A stretch of 5,057 nt of DNA from Holosporales bacterium (lineage in GTDB: Bacteria; Pseudomonadota; Alphaproteobacteria; RUG11792): positions 1-5,057 of the forward strand of contig JAISOC010000029.1 in assembly GCA_031275915.1 (NCBI GenBank). Direction: 5' to 3'. The position numbers and the translations under genes are program-made. This document shows, in pieces, positions 1 to 5,057 of this stretch. The notes under the pieces were generated by a model. The model was not told the origin of the DNA, searched no databases, and was given only the letters and a program-made list of their open reading frames with translations. How positions within the stretch are numbered: position 1 is the first letter of the stretch; each line of letters begins with the position of its first letter.

Positions 1-1
1 A

Positions 2-688
2 ACTAAAGCGACAAAATTTGCAATTTTTGATGTGAATTTACGTAATCATATATCGACTCATAAGATATCAAATCTTGAAAGAGATGATTATGTGCAAACT
101 CTGATCAAAGTGCTTGATGAGTTCTTAAAGAATCCAGGTGCAATAACAAAAGAAACAAAAGCTGAAGATTGTATATATTATAGATTATCAATATCTCATT
201 GTTCTAGCGCATCAACGTTACTTCAAGGAAAATCAGATACAGTGGTTGTGGTAATGCCACCTAATTGGCAAACAGCTACTCCACCAGACAATAACCCAGC
301 TACAATATTTTTTGGCAGTCACACCGCTACCACATCTGGAACTGGAACAATGATGGTGTATCCCAAAACTACTTCCATTTTCCAAGTCCTTCCTTCAATC
401 TCGAGCAGTAGCTCCTCAAGCTCCTCCAGCACACCGAGCAGCAGCAGTTCAAGCTCTTCAAGCAGCCCCAATACACCGAGCAGTAGTAGAACATCCTATA
501 CATTCAACCCTAATGCTAAGTCATTTGTTCCAAGCTTCACAAGCTCTTCTAGCTCTTCAAGTTTGCCAAGTAGCTCAAATCCTCTAGGTTCTAACAACAA
601 TAACAATAACAACAACAACAACAATAACAACAACAATAACAATAACAATAATAACAATAATAATGACGATAACAACAACAATACTTAA
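2..688 (+). CDS. Unrecognised protein with poly-Ser and poly-Asn C-terminal tail (5' partial)
   Basis: The frame is open from the first complete codon at position 2, so the gene very probably begins upstream. The GTG at 32 is probably an internal valine, because no Shine-Dalgarno sequence precedes it and coding-like sequence continues to the left edge. The stop is TAA at 686-688. The first ~130 visible residues are of ordinary mixed composition (for example ERDDYVQTLIKVLDEFLKNP, then a VVVVMPP stretch) and match no family I recognise. After that come serine runs of 10, 10, 3 and 7 residues, punctuated by TP, NTP and LP. A tail of 24 Asn, two Asp, four Asn and Thr follows. The serines mix AGY and TCN codons, which suggests selection on the protein rather than simple DNA repeat expansion. 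No signal peptide can be judged because the N-terminus is missing. The dus gene starts 14 bp downstream. Function is unknown; a disordered linker, stalk or effector tail are all possible. Confidence 0.7.
   Translation, partial: TKATKFAIFDVNLRNHISTHKISNLERDDYVQTLIKVLDEFLKNPGAITKETKAEDCIYYRLSISHCSSASTLLQGKSDTVVVVMPPNWQTATPPDNNPATIFFGSHTATTSGTGTMMVYPKTTSIFQVLPSISSSSSSSSSSTPSSSSSSSSSSPNTPSSSRTSYTFNPNAKSFVPSFTSSSSSSSLPSSSNPLGSNNNNNNNNNNNNNNNNNNNNNNNNDDNNNNT
401..592 (+). repeat. Serine-coding low-complexity region
   Basis: Runs of serine codons occur at 401-430 (10), 437-466 (10), 479-487 (3), 542-562 (7) and 569-577 (3). Between them are short Pro/Thr/Asn breaks and one ordinary stretch (about 488-541). 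A unit encoding T-P-S-S-S recurs at 431-445 and 473-487. AGC, AGT, TCT, TCC, TCA and TCG are intermixed, so this is a degenerate repeat and not a perfect microsatellite. Confidence 0.85.
593..685 (+). repeat. AAC/AAT trinucleotide repeat coding poly-Asn
   Basis: Twenty-four consecutive AAC or AAT codons occupy 593-664. GAC GAT (665-670), four more Asn codons (671-682) and ACT precede the stop. The strand is almost pure A/C/T with a 3-bp period. The AAC and AAT units are interspersed irregularly, so slippage in whole codons is possible but would keep the frame. The opposite strand reads as Leu- or Cys/Tyr-rich shadows, which are not genes. Confidence 0.9.
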
Positions 689-702
689 GTGGGAATACTA
701 AA

Positions 703-1641
703 GTGTTTTTGGGAAAAACGGAATTACTGAGCAATATTATTTTGGCCCCAATGGCAGGAGTCACAGACCAACCGTTTAGGAAGCTCGTTCGTGAATTTGG
801 TGATTTCCTGATGTTCAGTGAGATGATAGCCAGCAATGCTGTAATACGAAATGTCAAAAGAACATATAAAATGATTGAAGGAGCAGAAGACAAATACACT
901 TCTGTTCAGATTGTTGGGGCTGACCCCAAAATTATGGCAGAAGCGGCTGAAGTGAGCTTCGATCTTGGAGCTAAGTTTATAGATATCAATATGGGATGCC
1001 CAGTTAAGAAAATTGTGAAATCTGAGGCAGGAGCTGCCTTAATGAAAGATGAAAAATTAGCCGCCAAAATCATAGAATCTGTTGTAAATGCAGTGAAAAT
1101 ACCTGTTTCTTTAAAAATACGCCTAGGATGGGATCAGGAGCATAAAAATGCCAGAGAAATAGCAAAAATTGCGGAGAATTCTGGAATACAGATGATAAGT
1201 GTGCACGGGAGAACAAGATCTCAACTGTATTCTGGAAAAGCTGATTGGAAAGCCATTGGAGAGGTTAAGAATGTCATAAAAACCATTCCAATAATAGCCA
1301 ATGGGGACATAGTTGACATAGATAGCTCAAAAAAGAGTCTTAGAGAAAGTGGAGCAGATGGAATCATGGTAGGACGCGGAGCTCTTGGCTCTCCTTGGGT
1401 TCTTAAAGAAATTCAAGATGGAGTACCTTTAAATATCAAGAAAGAAGATATAGCAAGACGCCATGTATCTTATATTTTGGATTTCTATGAGAACAATCAA
1501 GCCATAACTCAATGCAAAAAGGTTTTAATACATTACTGTAAAGGGATGCCAAACGCATCATCTCTCAGAAACAAGGCAACAAAAATAATTTCAGTAAGTG
1601 AGGTATTTTCCACATTGAACGAAATGTCTTGCGAAAAATGA
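703..1641 (+). CDS. dusB: tRNA-dihydrouridine synthase, DusB/NifR3 type
   Basis: The product would be an FMN-dependent cytosolic enzyme that reduces specific uridines of the tRNA D-loop to dihydrouridine with NAD(P)H. The 312 residues are slightly short of the usual ~320-330 for DusB. A TIM-barrel domain starts with the FMN-contacting [13 protein letters not shown] (14-26). The catalytic cysteine lies in NMGCPVKK (Cys99). KIRLGW (138-143), HGRTR (168-172), NGDI (200-203) and GRGALGSPW (224-232) are the remaining flavin and phosphate-binding motifs. The C-terminal helical tRNA-binding domain carries [12 protein letters not shown]...LRNKA. The start is GTG at 703: stops in the same frame lie just upstream (661, 664, 670) and no ATG intervenes. 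Only a weak GGGA (691-694) precedes it. Family membership is near certain. The DusB subfamily, rather than DusA or DusC, is inferred from the motif spelling and from the hfq neighbour, as nifR3 typically heads an alphaproteobacterial ntr-hfq cluster. Confidence 0.95.
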   Translation: MFLGKTELLSNIILAPMAGVTDQPFRKLVREFGDFLMFSEMIASNAVIRNVKRTYKMIEGAEDKYTSVQIVGADPKIMAEAAEVSFDLGAKFIDINMGCPVKKIVKSEAGAALMKDEKLAAKIIESVVNAVKIPVSLKIRLGWDQEHKNAREIAKIAENSGIQMISVHGRTRSQLYSGKADWKAIGEVKNVIKTIPIIANGDIVDIDSSKKSLRESGADGIMVGRGALGSPWVLKEIQDGVPLNIKKEDIARRHVSYILDFYENNQAITQCKKVLIHYCKGMPNASSLRNKATKIISVSEVFSTLNEMSCEK

Positions 1642-1693
1642 TTTTTTTGTCCAAAATATGATGAAAATATTTTATACATTTGATTATTTTGTT

Positions 1694-2038
1694 ATGTCAG
1701 AAAAAATAATAAATATACAAGATGCATTTCTAAATTATATGCGTAAAAATAAGACACCTGTTACTGTGTTTCTACTAAACGGAGTCAAATTAACTGGTGT
1801 TATTGCTTGCTTTGATAAAAGTACAGTAATTTTGCGAAGAGATGGTTATATACAAATGATCTATAAGCATGCAATCTCCACTTTTTACCCTCATGGATCT
1901 GTAAGTGTCTTTGATTGGAATGTATCGCAATCGTTTTCGTCCAAAAAGACAGAAGATGATGATACCTTGGAAGTAGACGAATTAGAGATCGAAGGAGAAT
2001 ATGAGGAGGAAGACGATTCAGAAGTAGATAGCTACTAG
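1694..2038 (+). CDS. hfq: RNA chaperone Hfq with acidic C-terminal extension
   Basis: Hfq is a hexameric Sm-like protein that pairs small RNAs with mRNAs and affects mRNA stability and translation. From the ATG at 1694 the product has 114 residues. The Sm core is intact: the N-terminal helix [13 protein letters not shown] (8-20) holds the proximal-face Gln9 and rim basic residues Arg17, Lys18 and Lys20. Sm1 is [14 protein letters not shown] (22-35) and Sm2 is [19 protein letters not shown] (45-63) with the signature YKHAIS. The RRDG spelling is typical of alphaproteobacteria. The tail after residue 86 is strikingly acidic (17 Asp/Glu in the last 28 residues) and longer than common alphaproteobacterial Hfq of ~80 residues. 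An in-frame ATG at 1658 would add 12 hydrophobic residues ([12 protein letters not shown]) not found in the family, so 1694 is preferred although neither start has a Shine-Dalgarno sequence. The gene lies 52 bp after dus; lpdA follows 9 bp after its stop, suggesting co-transcription. Confidence 0.95.
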   Translation: MSEKIINIQDAFLNYMRKNKTPVTVFLLNGVKLTGVIACFDKSTVILRRDGYIQMIYKHAISTFYPHGSVSVFDWNVSQSFSSKKTEDDDTLEVDELEIEGEYEEEDDSEVDSY

Positions 2039-2047
2039 GCATGGGCC

Positions 2048-3415
2048 ATGAATTTCGATGTAGTAATAATTGGAGGTGGCCCAGGAGGATATTCCTGTGC
2101 TCTTAGAGCTTCTCGCCTCGGTCTGAAGGTAGCAATTATTGAGAAAGAAGACATTGGCGGAACTTGTCTCAACAAGGGATGTATCCCAACGAAATCTCTT
2201 TTGCACATTGCAAAAACCAAGCATACAATTGATAACTCAGAGATGTTTGGGATTGGCTCCAATGTAAACTCTATTGATTTTAACAAAATTATTGATAGAA
2301 CAAAGAACGTTGTTGCAGGCTTGAATAAGGGAGTCTCCGGCCTAATGAAGCAAAACAATATTGTTGTTATTAAGGGAGAGGCCAAATTTTTGTCAAAAAA
2401 TAAGCTTATTGTTGATAATAAGGAAGAAATAACTGCCAAAAACGTTGTAATAGCGACGGGTGCTCTTCCAAGAATGCTTCCTGAAATTGATCAGTCCCTT
2501 ATGGAAAAGGGATTGATCTGGACCTCTAAAGAGGCAATGTTTGCTACTAAATGTCCTCAAAAGTTGCTGATTATTGGAAGCGGAGCAATAGGAATTGAGT
2601 TTGCTTCGTTTTACAATGCAATGGGATCTGATGTCACAGTTCTTGAAATTCAAGATAGAATTCTTATAAATGAGGACGAAGATATTTCAAAATTTGCTCA
2701 GAGAGCAATGGAGAAAAAGGGAATAAAATTTGCCCTAGGAACTGCCTCCTGTGGGATTTCAGAGAAAAATGAATTGATATGCGTTGAATTTAGTAATGGC
2801 AACAGAGAAGACTTTGAAATTTGTATAGTGGCAATTGGAGTTGTTCCAAACACAAGAAACCTTAACTTGGACGAAATAGGAGTTAAAACAGAGCAAAATG
2901 GGGCAATAACAGTTGATAAATACATGAGAACATCTGTAGGGGAAATATATGCGATAGGAGACGTGACTGCTCCTCCCTTTTTAGCTCACAAAGCTTCGAG
3001 AGAAGGAGTTATTTGTGCTGAAAAGATGGCTGATTTGGAGAATATACAGGTGCTAAATTACAATGCAATACCAGGCTGTGTGTATTCTAGTCCTCAAATA
3101 GGATCCATAGGACAAACTGAGATGAAAGCAAATGAAAATCAAATAGATATTAAAGTGGGAATCTCTCATTTCAAGAGCAATGGCAAGGCTCAGGCTATAG
3201 GAGACTCTGAGGGATTTGTTAAGGTTATATTCGAGGCAAATACAGGAGAAATTATTGGAGTTCACATGATTGGACCAGAAGTAACAGAGCTAATTTCAGT
3301 ATTCTCACTAGCTATAGCTTCTGAATTAACAGAAAAAGAAATAATTTCAACGATTTTCCCACACCCAACGATGTCTGAAACTTTGCAAGATGCAGTTATG
3401 ATGGCCTTTGATTGA
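2048..3415 (+). CDS. lpdA: Dihydrolipoamide dehydrogenase (E3)
   Basis: This FAD-dependent cytosolic enzyme reoxidises dihydrolipoyl groups of pyruvate and 2-oxoglutarate dehydrogenase complexes (and the glycine cleavage system where present), passing electrons to NAD+. The 455 residues match the usual ~450-475. The FAD-binding GGGPGG lies at 9-14. The redox-active disulfide is in GGTCLNKGCIPTK (Cys40 and Cys45). ATG at 136-138, the NAD-binding GSGAIGIE at 177-184, the second FAD motif YAIGDV at 301-306 and the dimer-interface active site FPHPTMSE (His439, Glu444) complete the family set. GCIPTK with FPHPT resembles the pyruvate dehydrogenase-associated subgroup more than the GCIPSK/HAHP 2-oxoglutarate type; this assignment is from memory of motifs. 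There is no N-terminal lipoyl domain and no E1 or E2 gene in view. Translation starts 9 bp after hfq. The gene ends in tandem stops, TGA TAG (3413-3418). Confidence 0.96.
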   Translation: MNFDVVIIGGGPGGYSCALRASRLGLKVAIIEKEDIGGTCLNKGCIPTKSLLHIAKTKHTIDNSEMFGIGSNVNSIDFNKIIDRTKNVVAGLNKGVSGLMKQNNIVVIKGEAKFLSKNKLIVDNKEEITAKNVVIATGALPRMLPEIDQSLMEKGLIWTSKEAMFATKCPQKLLIIGSGAIGIEFASFYNAMGSDVTVLEIQDRILINEDEDISKFAQRAMEKKGIKFALGTASCGISEKNELICVEFSNGNREDFEICIVAIGVVPNTRNLNLDEIGVKTEQNGAITVDKYMRTSVGEIYAIGDVTAPPFLAHKASREGVICAEKMADLENIQVLNYNAIPGCVYSSPQIGSIGQTEMKANENQIDIKVGISHFKSNGKAQAIGDSEGFVKVIFEANTGEIIGVHMIGPEVTELISVFSLAIASELTEKEIISTIFPHPTMSETLQDAVMMAFD

Positions 3416-3444
3416 TAGGAAGAAAGTCAAGAGTTGTGAGAATA

Positions 3445-3462
3445 AGATATTGCGCATTATCT
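3445..3462 (+). other. 18-bp imperfect palindrome between lpdA and miaA
   Basis: AGATATTGCGCATTATCT matches its own reverse complement at 16 of 18 positions, around a perfect TGCGCA core. It lies in the 94-bp gap upstream of miaA. It has the size of an operator for a dimeric regulator, but no convincing promoter hexamer pair surrounds it and no second copy is visible in the window. It may be chance. Confidence 0.25.
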
Positions 3463-3509
3463 ATGTGTCATGGGCATAAAGTTTTTGAGAAATACATTAA
3501 AATAGTTCA

Positions 3510-4379
3510 ATGAGTATTATGCGAAGAAAAGTAAAAATCATAATGGGACCAACTGCATCTGGTAAATCAAAGATGGCTCTAAGATACGGGGGAACCATTA
3601 TAAATGCTGATAGTCAGCAGGTTTATTCAGATATTCCTATTGTAACCTCTCAACCAACTGAGATGGATAAATCCCTTGCAAAACATGAATTGTATGGATT
3701 TTTAAAACACAACGAGCAAATAAATGCTGCAAAATGGTGTGAAATGGCAGCAAAAATTGTAGAAAAGTCCATAGAAGATGAAAAAATTCCTGTAATAGTT
3801 GGAGGTACAGGAATGTATATAAAATGCCTAACTGAAGGAATATCTAAACTCCCAGTTGTACCCAAGGAAGTTCGCAAGGAGGTCTCAGATTTAGCCTCCA
3901 CAAATTATGAAAAACTTTGCGAAATTGTGTATAAAAATGATGAATCTTTGAGAAAAACAATTACTTCAGATAAACACAGGCAGATGGTGAGGGCATATGA
4001 AATATTATTAACTAGTGGCAAATCTATAGGATTTTTTTTTGCACAACCAAAAATACAATTCTTGAAAGACATTGAATGTGAAACAACAATTATTAAGGTA
4101 GAAAGACAGGAGTTGTATAAGCGTATCAATGAAAGATGTGAAAAAATGCTGAAAAATGGGGCCATAGAGGAAGTAAAATCTCTCCTTCGTAAAACAGATC
4201 AGAGAAGAGATTACCCGATCTTTAAAGCTATAGGGGTCTCAGAAATTTGCTCATACATAGACGAAAAAAGTACTCTTGAAGAAACTTTTGAAAAAGTAAG
4301 TAGAAACACAAGAAGGTATGCAAAAAGGCAAATAACTTGGATACATGGGATGAAACTATATAACCCCAGTCCCATATGA
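3510..4379 (+). CDS. miaA: tRNA dimethylallyltransferase (isopentenyltransferase) MiaA
   Basis: MiaA transfers a dimethylallyl group from DMAPP to N6 of A37 in tRNAs that read codons beginning with U, which stabilises codon-anticodon pairing. Its 289 residues are slightly short of the usual ~300-316. Motifs in order are the P-loop GPTASGKS (13-20), DSQQVY (34-39) with the conserved Asp taken as general base in family structures, and VGGTGMYIK (97-105). HRQMVRAYEILL (156-167), ELYKRINERCEKML (201-214), KAIGVSEI (239-246) and the C-terminal RRYAKRQITWI (268-278) follow. Starts at 3510 and 3519 (Met4) are both possible; neither has a Shine-Dalgarno sequence, and the upstream one is kept. A run of nine T (4032-4040) encodes FFF and is a potential slippage point. 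In gammaproteobacteria miaA sits directly beside hfq; here only lpdA lies between them. The 94-bp gap leaves room for a separate promoter. Confidence 0.95.
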   Translation: MSIMRRKVKIIMGPTASGKSKMALRYGGTIINADSQQVYSDIPIVTSQPTEMDKSLAKHELYGFLKHNEQINAAKWCEMAAKIVEKSIEDEKIPVIVGGTGMYIKCLTEGISKLPVVPKEVRKEVSDLASTNYEKLCEIVYKNDESLRKTITSDKHRQMVRAYEILLTSGKSIGFFFAQPKIQFLKDIECETTIIKVERQELYKRINERCEKMLKNGAIEEVKSLLRKTDQRRDYPIFKAIGVSEICSYIDEKSTLEETFEKVSRNTRRYAKRQITWIHGMKLYNPSPI

Positions 4380-4421
4380 GAGAAACTTTGTGACCAAGAT
4401 TACAGCACATTAGGTACAAAA

Positions 4422-4450
4422 TTATGAATTGATTCATATCCAGGTATAAT
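4422..4450 (+). promoter_or_regulatory. Candidate promoter P1 (consensus -10 TATAAT)
   Basis: TATAAT at 4445-4450 is a perfect sigma70-type -10 box. The hexamer 17 bp upstream (TTATGA, 4422-4427) is a poor -35. The better-looking TTGATT at 4429-4434 is only 10 bp away, too close to serve. Initiation near 4457 would give a leader of about 75 nt. The dyad at 4423-4438 would overlap polymerase contacts. Confidence 0.3.
4423..4438 (+). promoter_or_regulatory. Perfect 7-bp inverted repeat upstream of the exported-protein gene
   Basis: TATGAAT, a 2-bp spacer (TG) and ATTCATA form a perfect 16-bp dyad in the intergenic region. It lies just 5' of a consensus TATAAT (4445-4450), where an operator would overlap the -35/spacer zone. 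The 2-nt spacer rules out a good RNA hairpin and favours a protein-binding dyad, if it is functional. AT-rich sequence gives such dyads by chance fairly often. Confidence 0.3.
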
Positions 4451-4453
4451 CTA

Positions 4454-4482
4454 TTGCCTTATATTAAACTGGGGCCGATAAT
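4454..4482 (+). promoter_or_regulatory. Candidate promoter P2 (TTGCCT-17-GATAAT)
   Basis: TTGCCT (4454-4459, four of six consensus positions) is separated by the optimal 17 bp from GATAAT (4477-4482, five of six). Transcription would begin near 4489 and give a leader of about 44 nt ahead of the exported-protein gene. The sequence is AT-rich, so hexamers of this quality are not rare; the assignment is inference from spacing and position. Confidence 0.35.
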
Positions 4483-4521
4483 AATATTATAAGAAGGAGA
4501 GGATTATTCCTTTATAAAAAC

Positions 4522-4528
4522 GGGAGGA
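4522..4528 (+). promoter_or_regulatory. Strong Shine-Dalgarno sequence
   Basis: GGGAGGA lies 4 nt upstream of the ATG at 4533 and contains the GGAGG core. It fixes the start of the exported-protein gene. None of the four housekeeping genes in the window has a comparable site. A second purine-rich AAGGAGAGG lies further up (4494-4502) with no start codon at a suitable distance. Confidence 0.8.
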
Positions 4529-4532
4529 AACA

Positions 4533-5057
4533 ATGAAGAAGTTACTATTAAGTATTGCTATAGTATTAGGGGGGGGGGGGGGTTTAACTTATTCTTCTTC
4601 TCTACATGCAACTACTCAGAGATATAACACACACCCAACTAAATTTTTTACAATAAATGAAGTAGAAGCAGCGTTTGCTGATTTACCAGGTTACCAAAAA
4701 GTGGATATATCAGGACCAATTGTTCCATGGAACAAAATGGAAACATATGATCAATCTAAGATAATCAATATAGTGTATGTTTCAGGAAGTAAGTATCAGC
4801 ATTATACATATACCTCCCTAATATCTATTCTTGAGAACTCTAAGCCAGAAGAACGTGAAGAACCTATAAGATTTACTATTATACTTGATGAGATAGGACC
4901 TGAAGGAAGATCTACTTTCAATGGAACTCTTGATGATGATATGAGAAGATCAACAAATGCTCTCTTCCTTGAATTTAACAGAGATATTTATAGGTATGAT
5001 ATAGAGTATATTCCTATTCCTGATAGAGAAAGAGAACGTATTAATCAGTTTGAAACA
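4533..5057 (+). CDS. Exported protein of unknown function with poly-G switch in its signal peptide (3' partial)
   Basis: An open frame of 175 codons runs from ATG 4533 to the window edge, in frame, with no stop. The start is set by the GGGAGGA ribosome binding site. The N-terminus looks like a Sec signal peptide: basic MKK, hydrophobic core LLLSIAIVLGGGGGLTY and polar SSSLHA, with likely cleavage after Ala26. There is no lipobox Cys, so a periplasmic, surface or secreted product is expected. The mature part is rich in Tyr, Ile, Asp, Glu and Arg (for example INIVYVSG, RFTIILDEIG, NRDIYRYDIEYIPIPDRERE) and I recognise no family. Codons 13-17 are encoded by 14 consecutive G plus one T, so expression probably depends on tract length. 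A 153-bp gap with its own promoter-like elements separates it from miaA. That the frame stays open for >150 codons beyond the tract, with protein-like composition and neighbour-like codon use, supports a real gene. Confidence 0.82.
   Translation, partial: MKKLLLSIAIVLGGGGGLTYSSSLHATTQRYNTHPTKFFTINEVEAAFADLPGYQKVDISGPIVPWNKMETYDQSKIINIVYVSGSKYQHYTYTSLISILENSKPEEREEPIRFTIILDEIGPEGRSTFNGTLDDDMRRSTNALFLEFNRDIYRYDIEYIPIPDRERERINQFET
4569..4582 (+). repeat. Homopolymeric G14 tract (contingency-locus type)
   Basis: Fourteen consecutive G lie inside codons 13-17 of the exported-protein gene, in a strongly AT-rich context. The ON frame needs 3n+2 G (11, 14, 17). With 13 G a TAA (4585-4587) follows GTT directly and gives a 17-residue peptide. 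With 15 G the frame reads FNLFFFSTCNYSEI and stops at TAA (4625-4627) after 31 residues. Slipped-strand mispairing at poly-G tracts is the known basis of phase variation in Campylobacter, Helicobacter and Neisseria. Whether it operates here is inference, and exact tract length from sequencing may be uncertain. Confidence 0.9.

Noticed and set aside
496..681. Reverse-strand open frame reading almost pure poly-Leu
   Set aside because: It is the antisense shadow of the AAC/AAT repeat and Ser-coding tract. It has no ribosome binding site, and the forward gene explains the sequence.
593..685. CRISPR-like or tandem-repeat array
   Set aside because: The period is 3 bp with no spacers; it is a coding trinucleotide repeat in frame with the left-hand gene.
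1648..1678. hfq promoter (TTGTCC with TATACA)
   Set aside because: The spacer is 19 bp, both hexamers match only four positions, and the predicted leader would be under 10 nt. Read-through from dus is equally likely.
1658..1693. N-terminal extension of Hfq from the ATG at 1658
   Set aside because: It would add 12 hydrophobic residues not seen in Hfq, and has no Shine-Dalgarno sequence. The Met-Ser-Glu start at 1694 fits the family.
2003..2010. GAGGAGGA as the ribosome binding site of lpdA
   Set aside because: It is about 37 nt upstream of the lpdA start and is explained by Glu codons of the acidic Hfq tail.
4345..4375. Rho-independent terminator at the end of miaA (ATGGGA...TCCCAT)
   Set aside because: The stem is 6 bp with a 19-nt loop inside the coding end, and no T run follows.
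4429..4450. TTGATT as the -35 partner of TATAAT
   Set aside because: The spacing is only 10 bp, far from the usual 16-18 bp.
4533..5057. Dismissing the right-end frame as non-coding because of the poly-G run
   Set aside because: The frame beyond the tract is open to the window edge with protein-like composition, and the start has a strong ribosome binding site and signal-peptide features. A sequencing miscount would more likely have broken the frame than kept it open.

Overview
The window looks like part of an AT-rich, gene-dense, bacterial chromosome, most plausibly from an alphaproteobacterium with a reduced genome (an obligate intracellular or endosymbiont-like lineage). This is inference. 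It rests on the low GC, the alphaproteobacterial type of Hfq (core RRDG...YKHAIST), the tight packing, and a dus gene directly followed by hfq. In free-living alphaproteobacteria, nitrogen-regulation genes (ntrBC/ntrYX) usually lie between those two. All genes read on the + strand.

Layout: (1) 2-688 is the 3' part of an unrecognised gene whose product ends in poly-serine and then a 24-residue poly-asparagine tract. (2) 703-1641 is a DusB/NifR3-type tRNA-dihydrouridine synthase. (3) 1694-2038 is hfq with an unusually acidic C-terminal tail. (4) 2048-3415 is dihydrolipoamide dehydrogenase (lpdA, the E3 subunit). (5) 3510-4379 is miaA, tRNA dimethylallyltransferase. (6) 4380-4532 is a 153-bp intergenic region with promoter-like elements, a perfect short dyad and the only strong Shine-Dalgarno sequence in the window. 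(7) 4533 to the window end is the 5' part of a gene for an exported protein of unknown function.

The middle block (dus, hfq, lpdA, miaA) is housekeeping. Three of its four products act on RNA: tRNA D-loop modification, sRNA/mRNA chaperoning and tRNA A37 prenylation. The fourth serves 2-oxoacid dehydrogenase complexes. The spacing (14, 52, 9 and 94 bp) allows co-transcription, and no convincing terminator separates the genes.

The most interesting signal is at the right end. A run of 14 consecutive G (4569-4582) sits inside the signal-peptide codons of the exported protein. At 14 G the reading frame stays open to the window edge. Loss or gain of one G would terminate translation after 17 or 31 residues. 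This is the architecture of a phase-variable ON/OFF switch of a surface or secreted protein. A second unusual object, the Ser/Asn homopolymer tail, closes the gene at the left end, so accessory, possibly host-facing, genes flank a conserved core.
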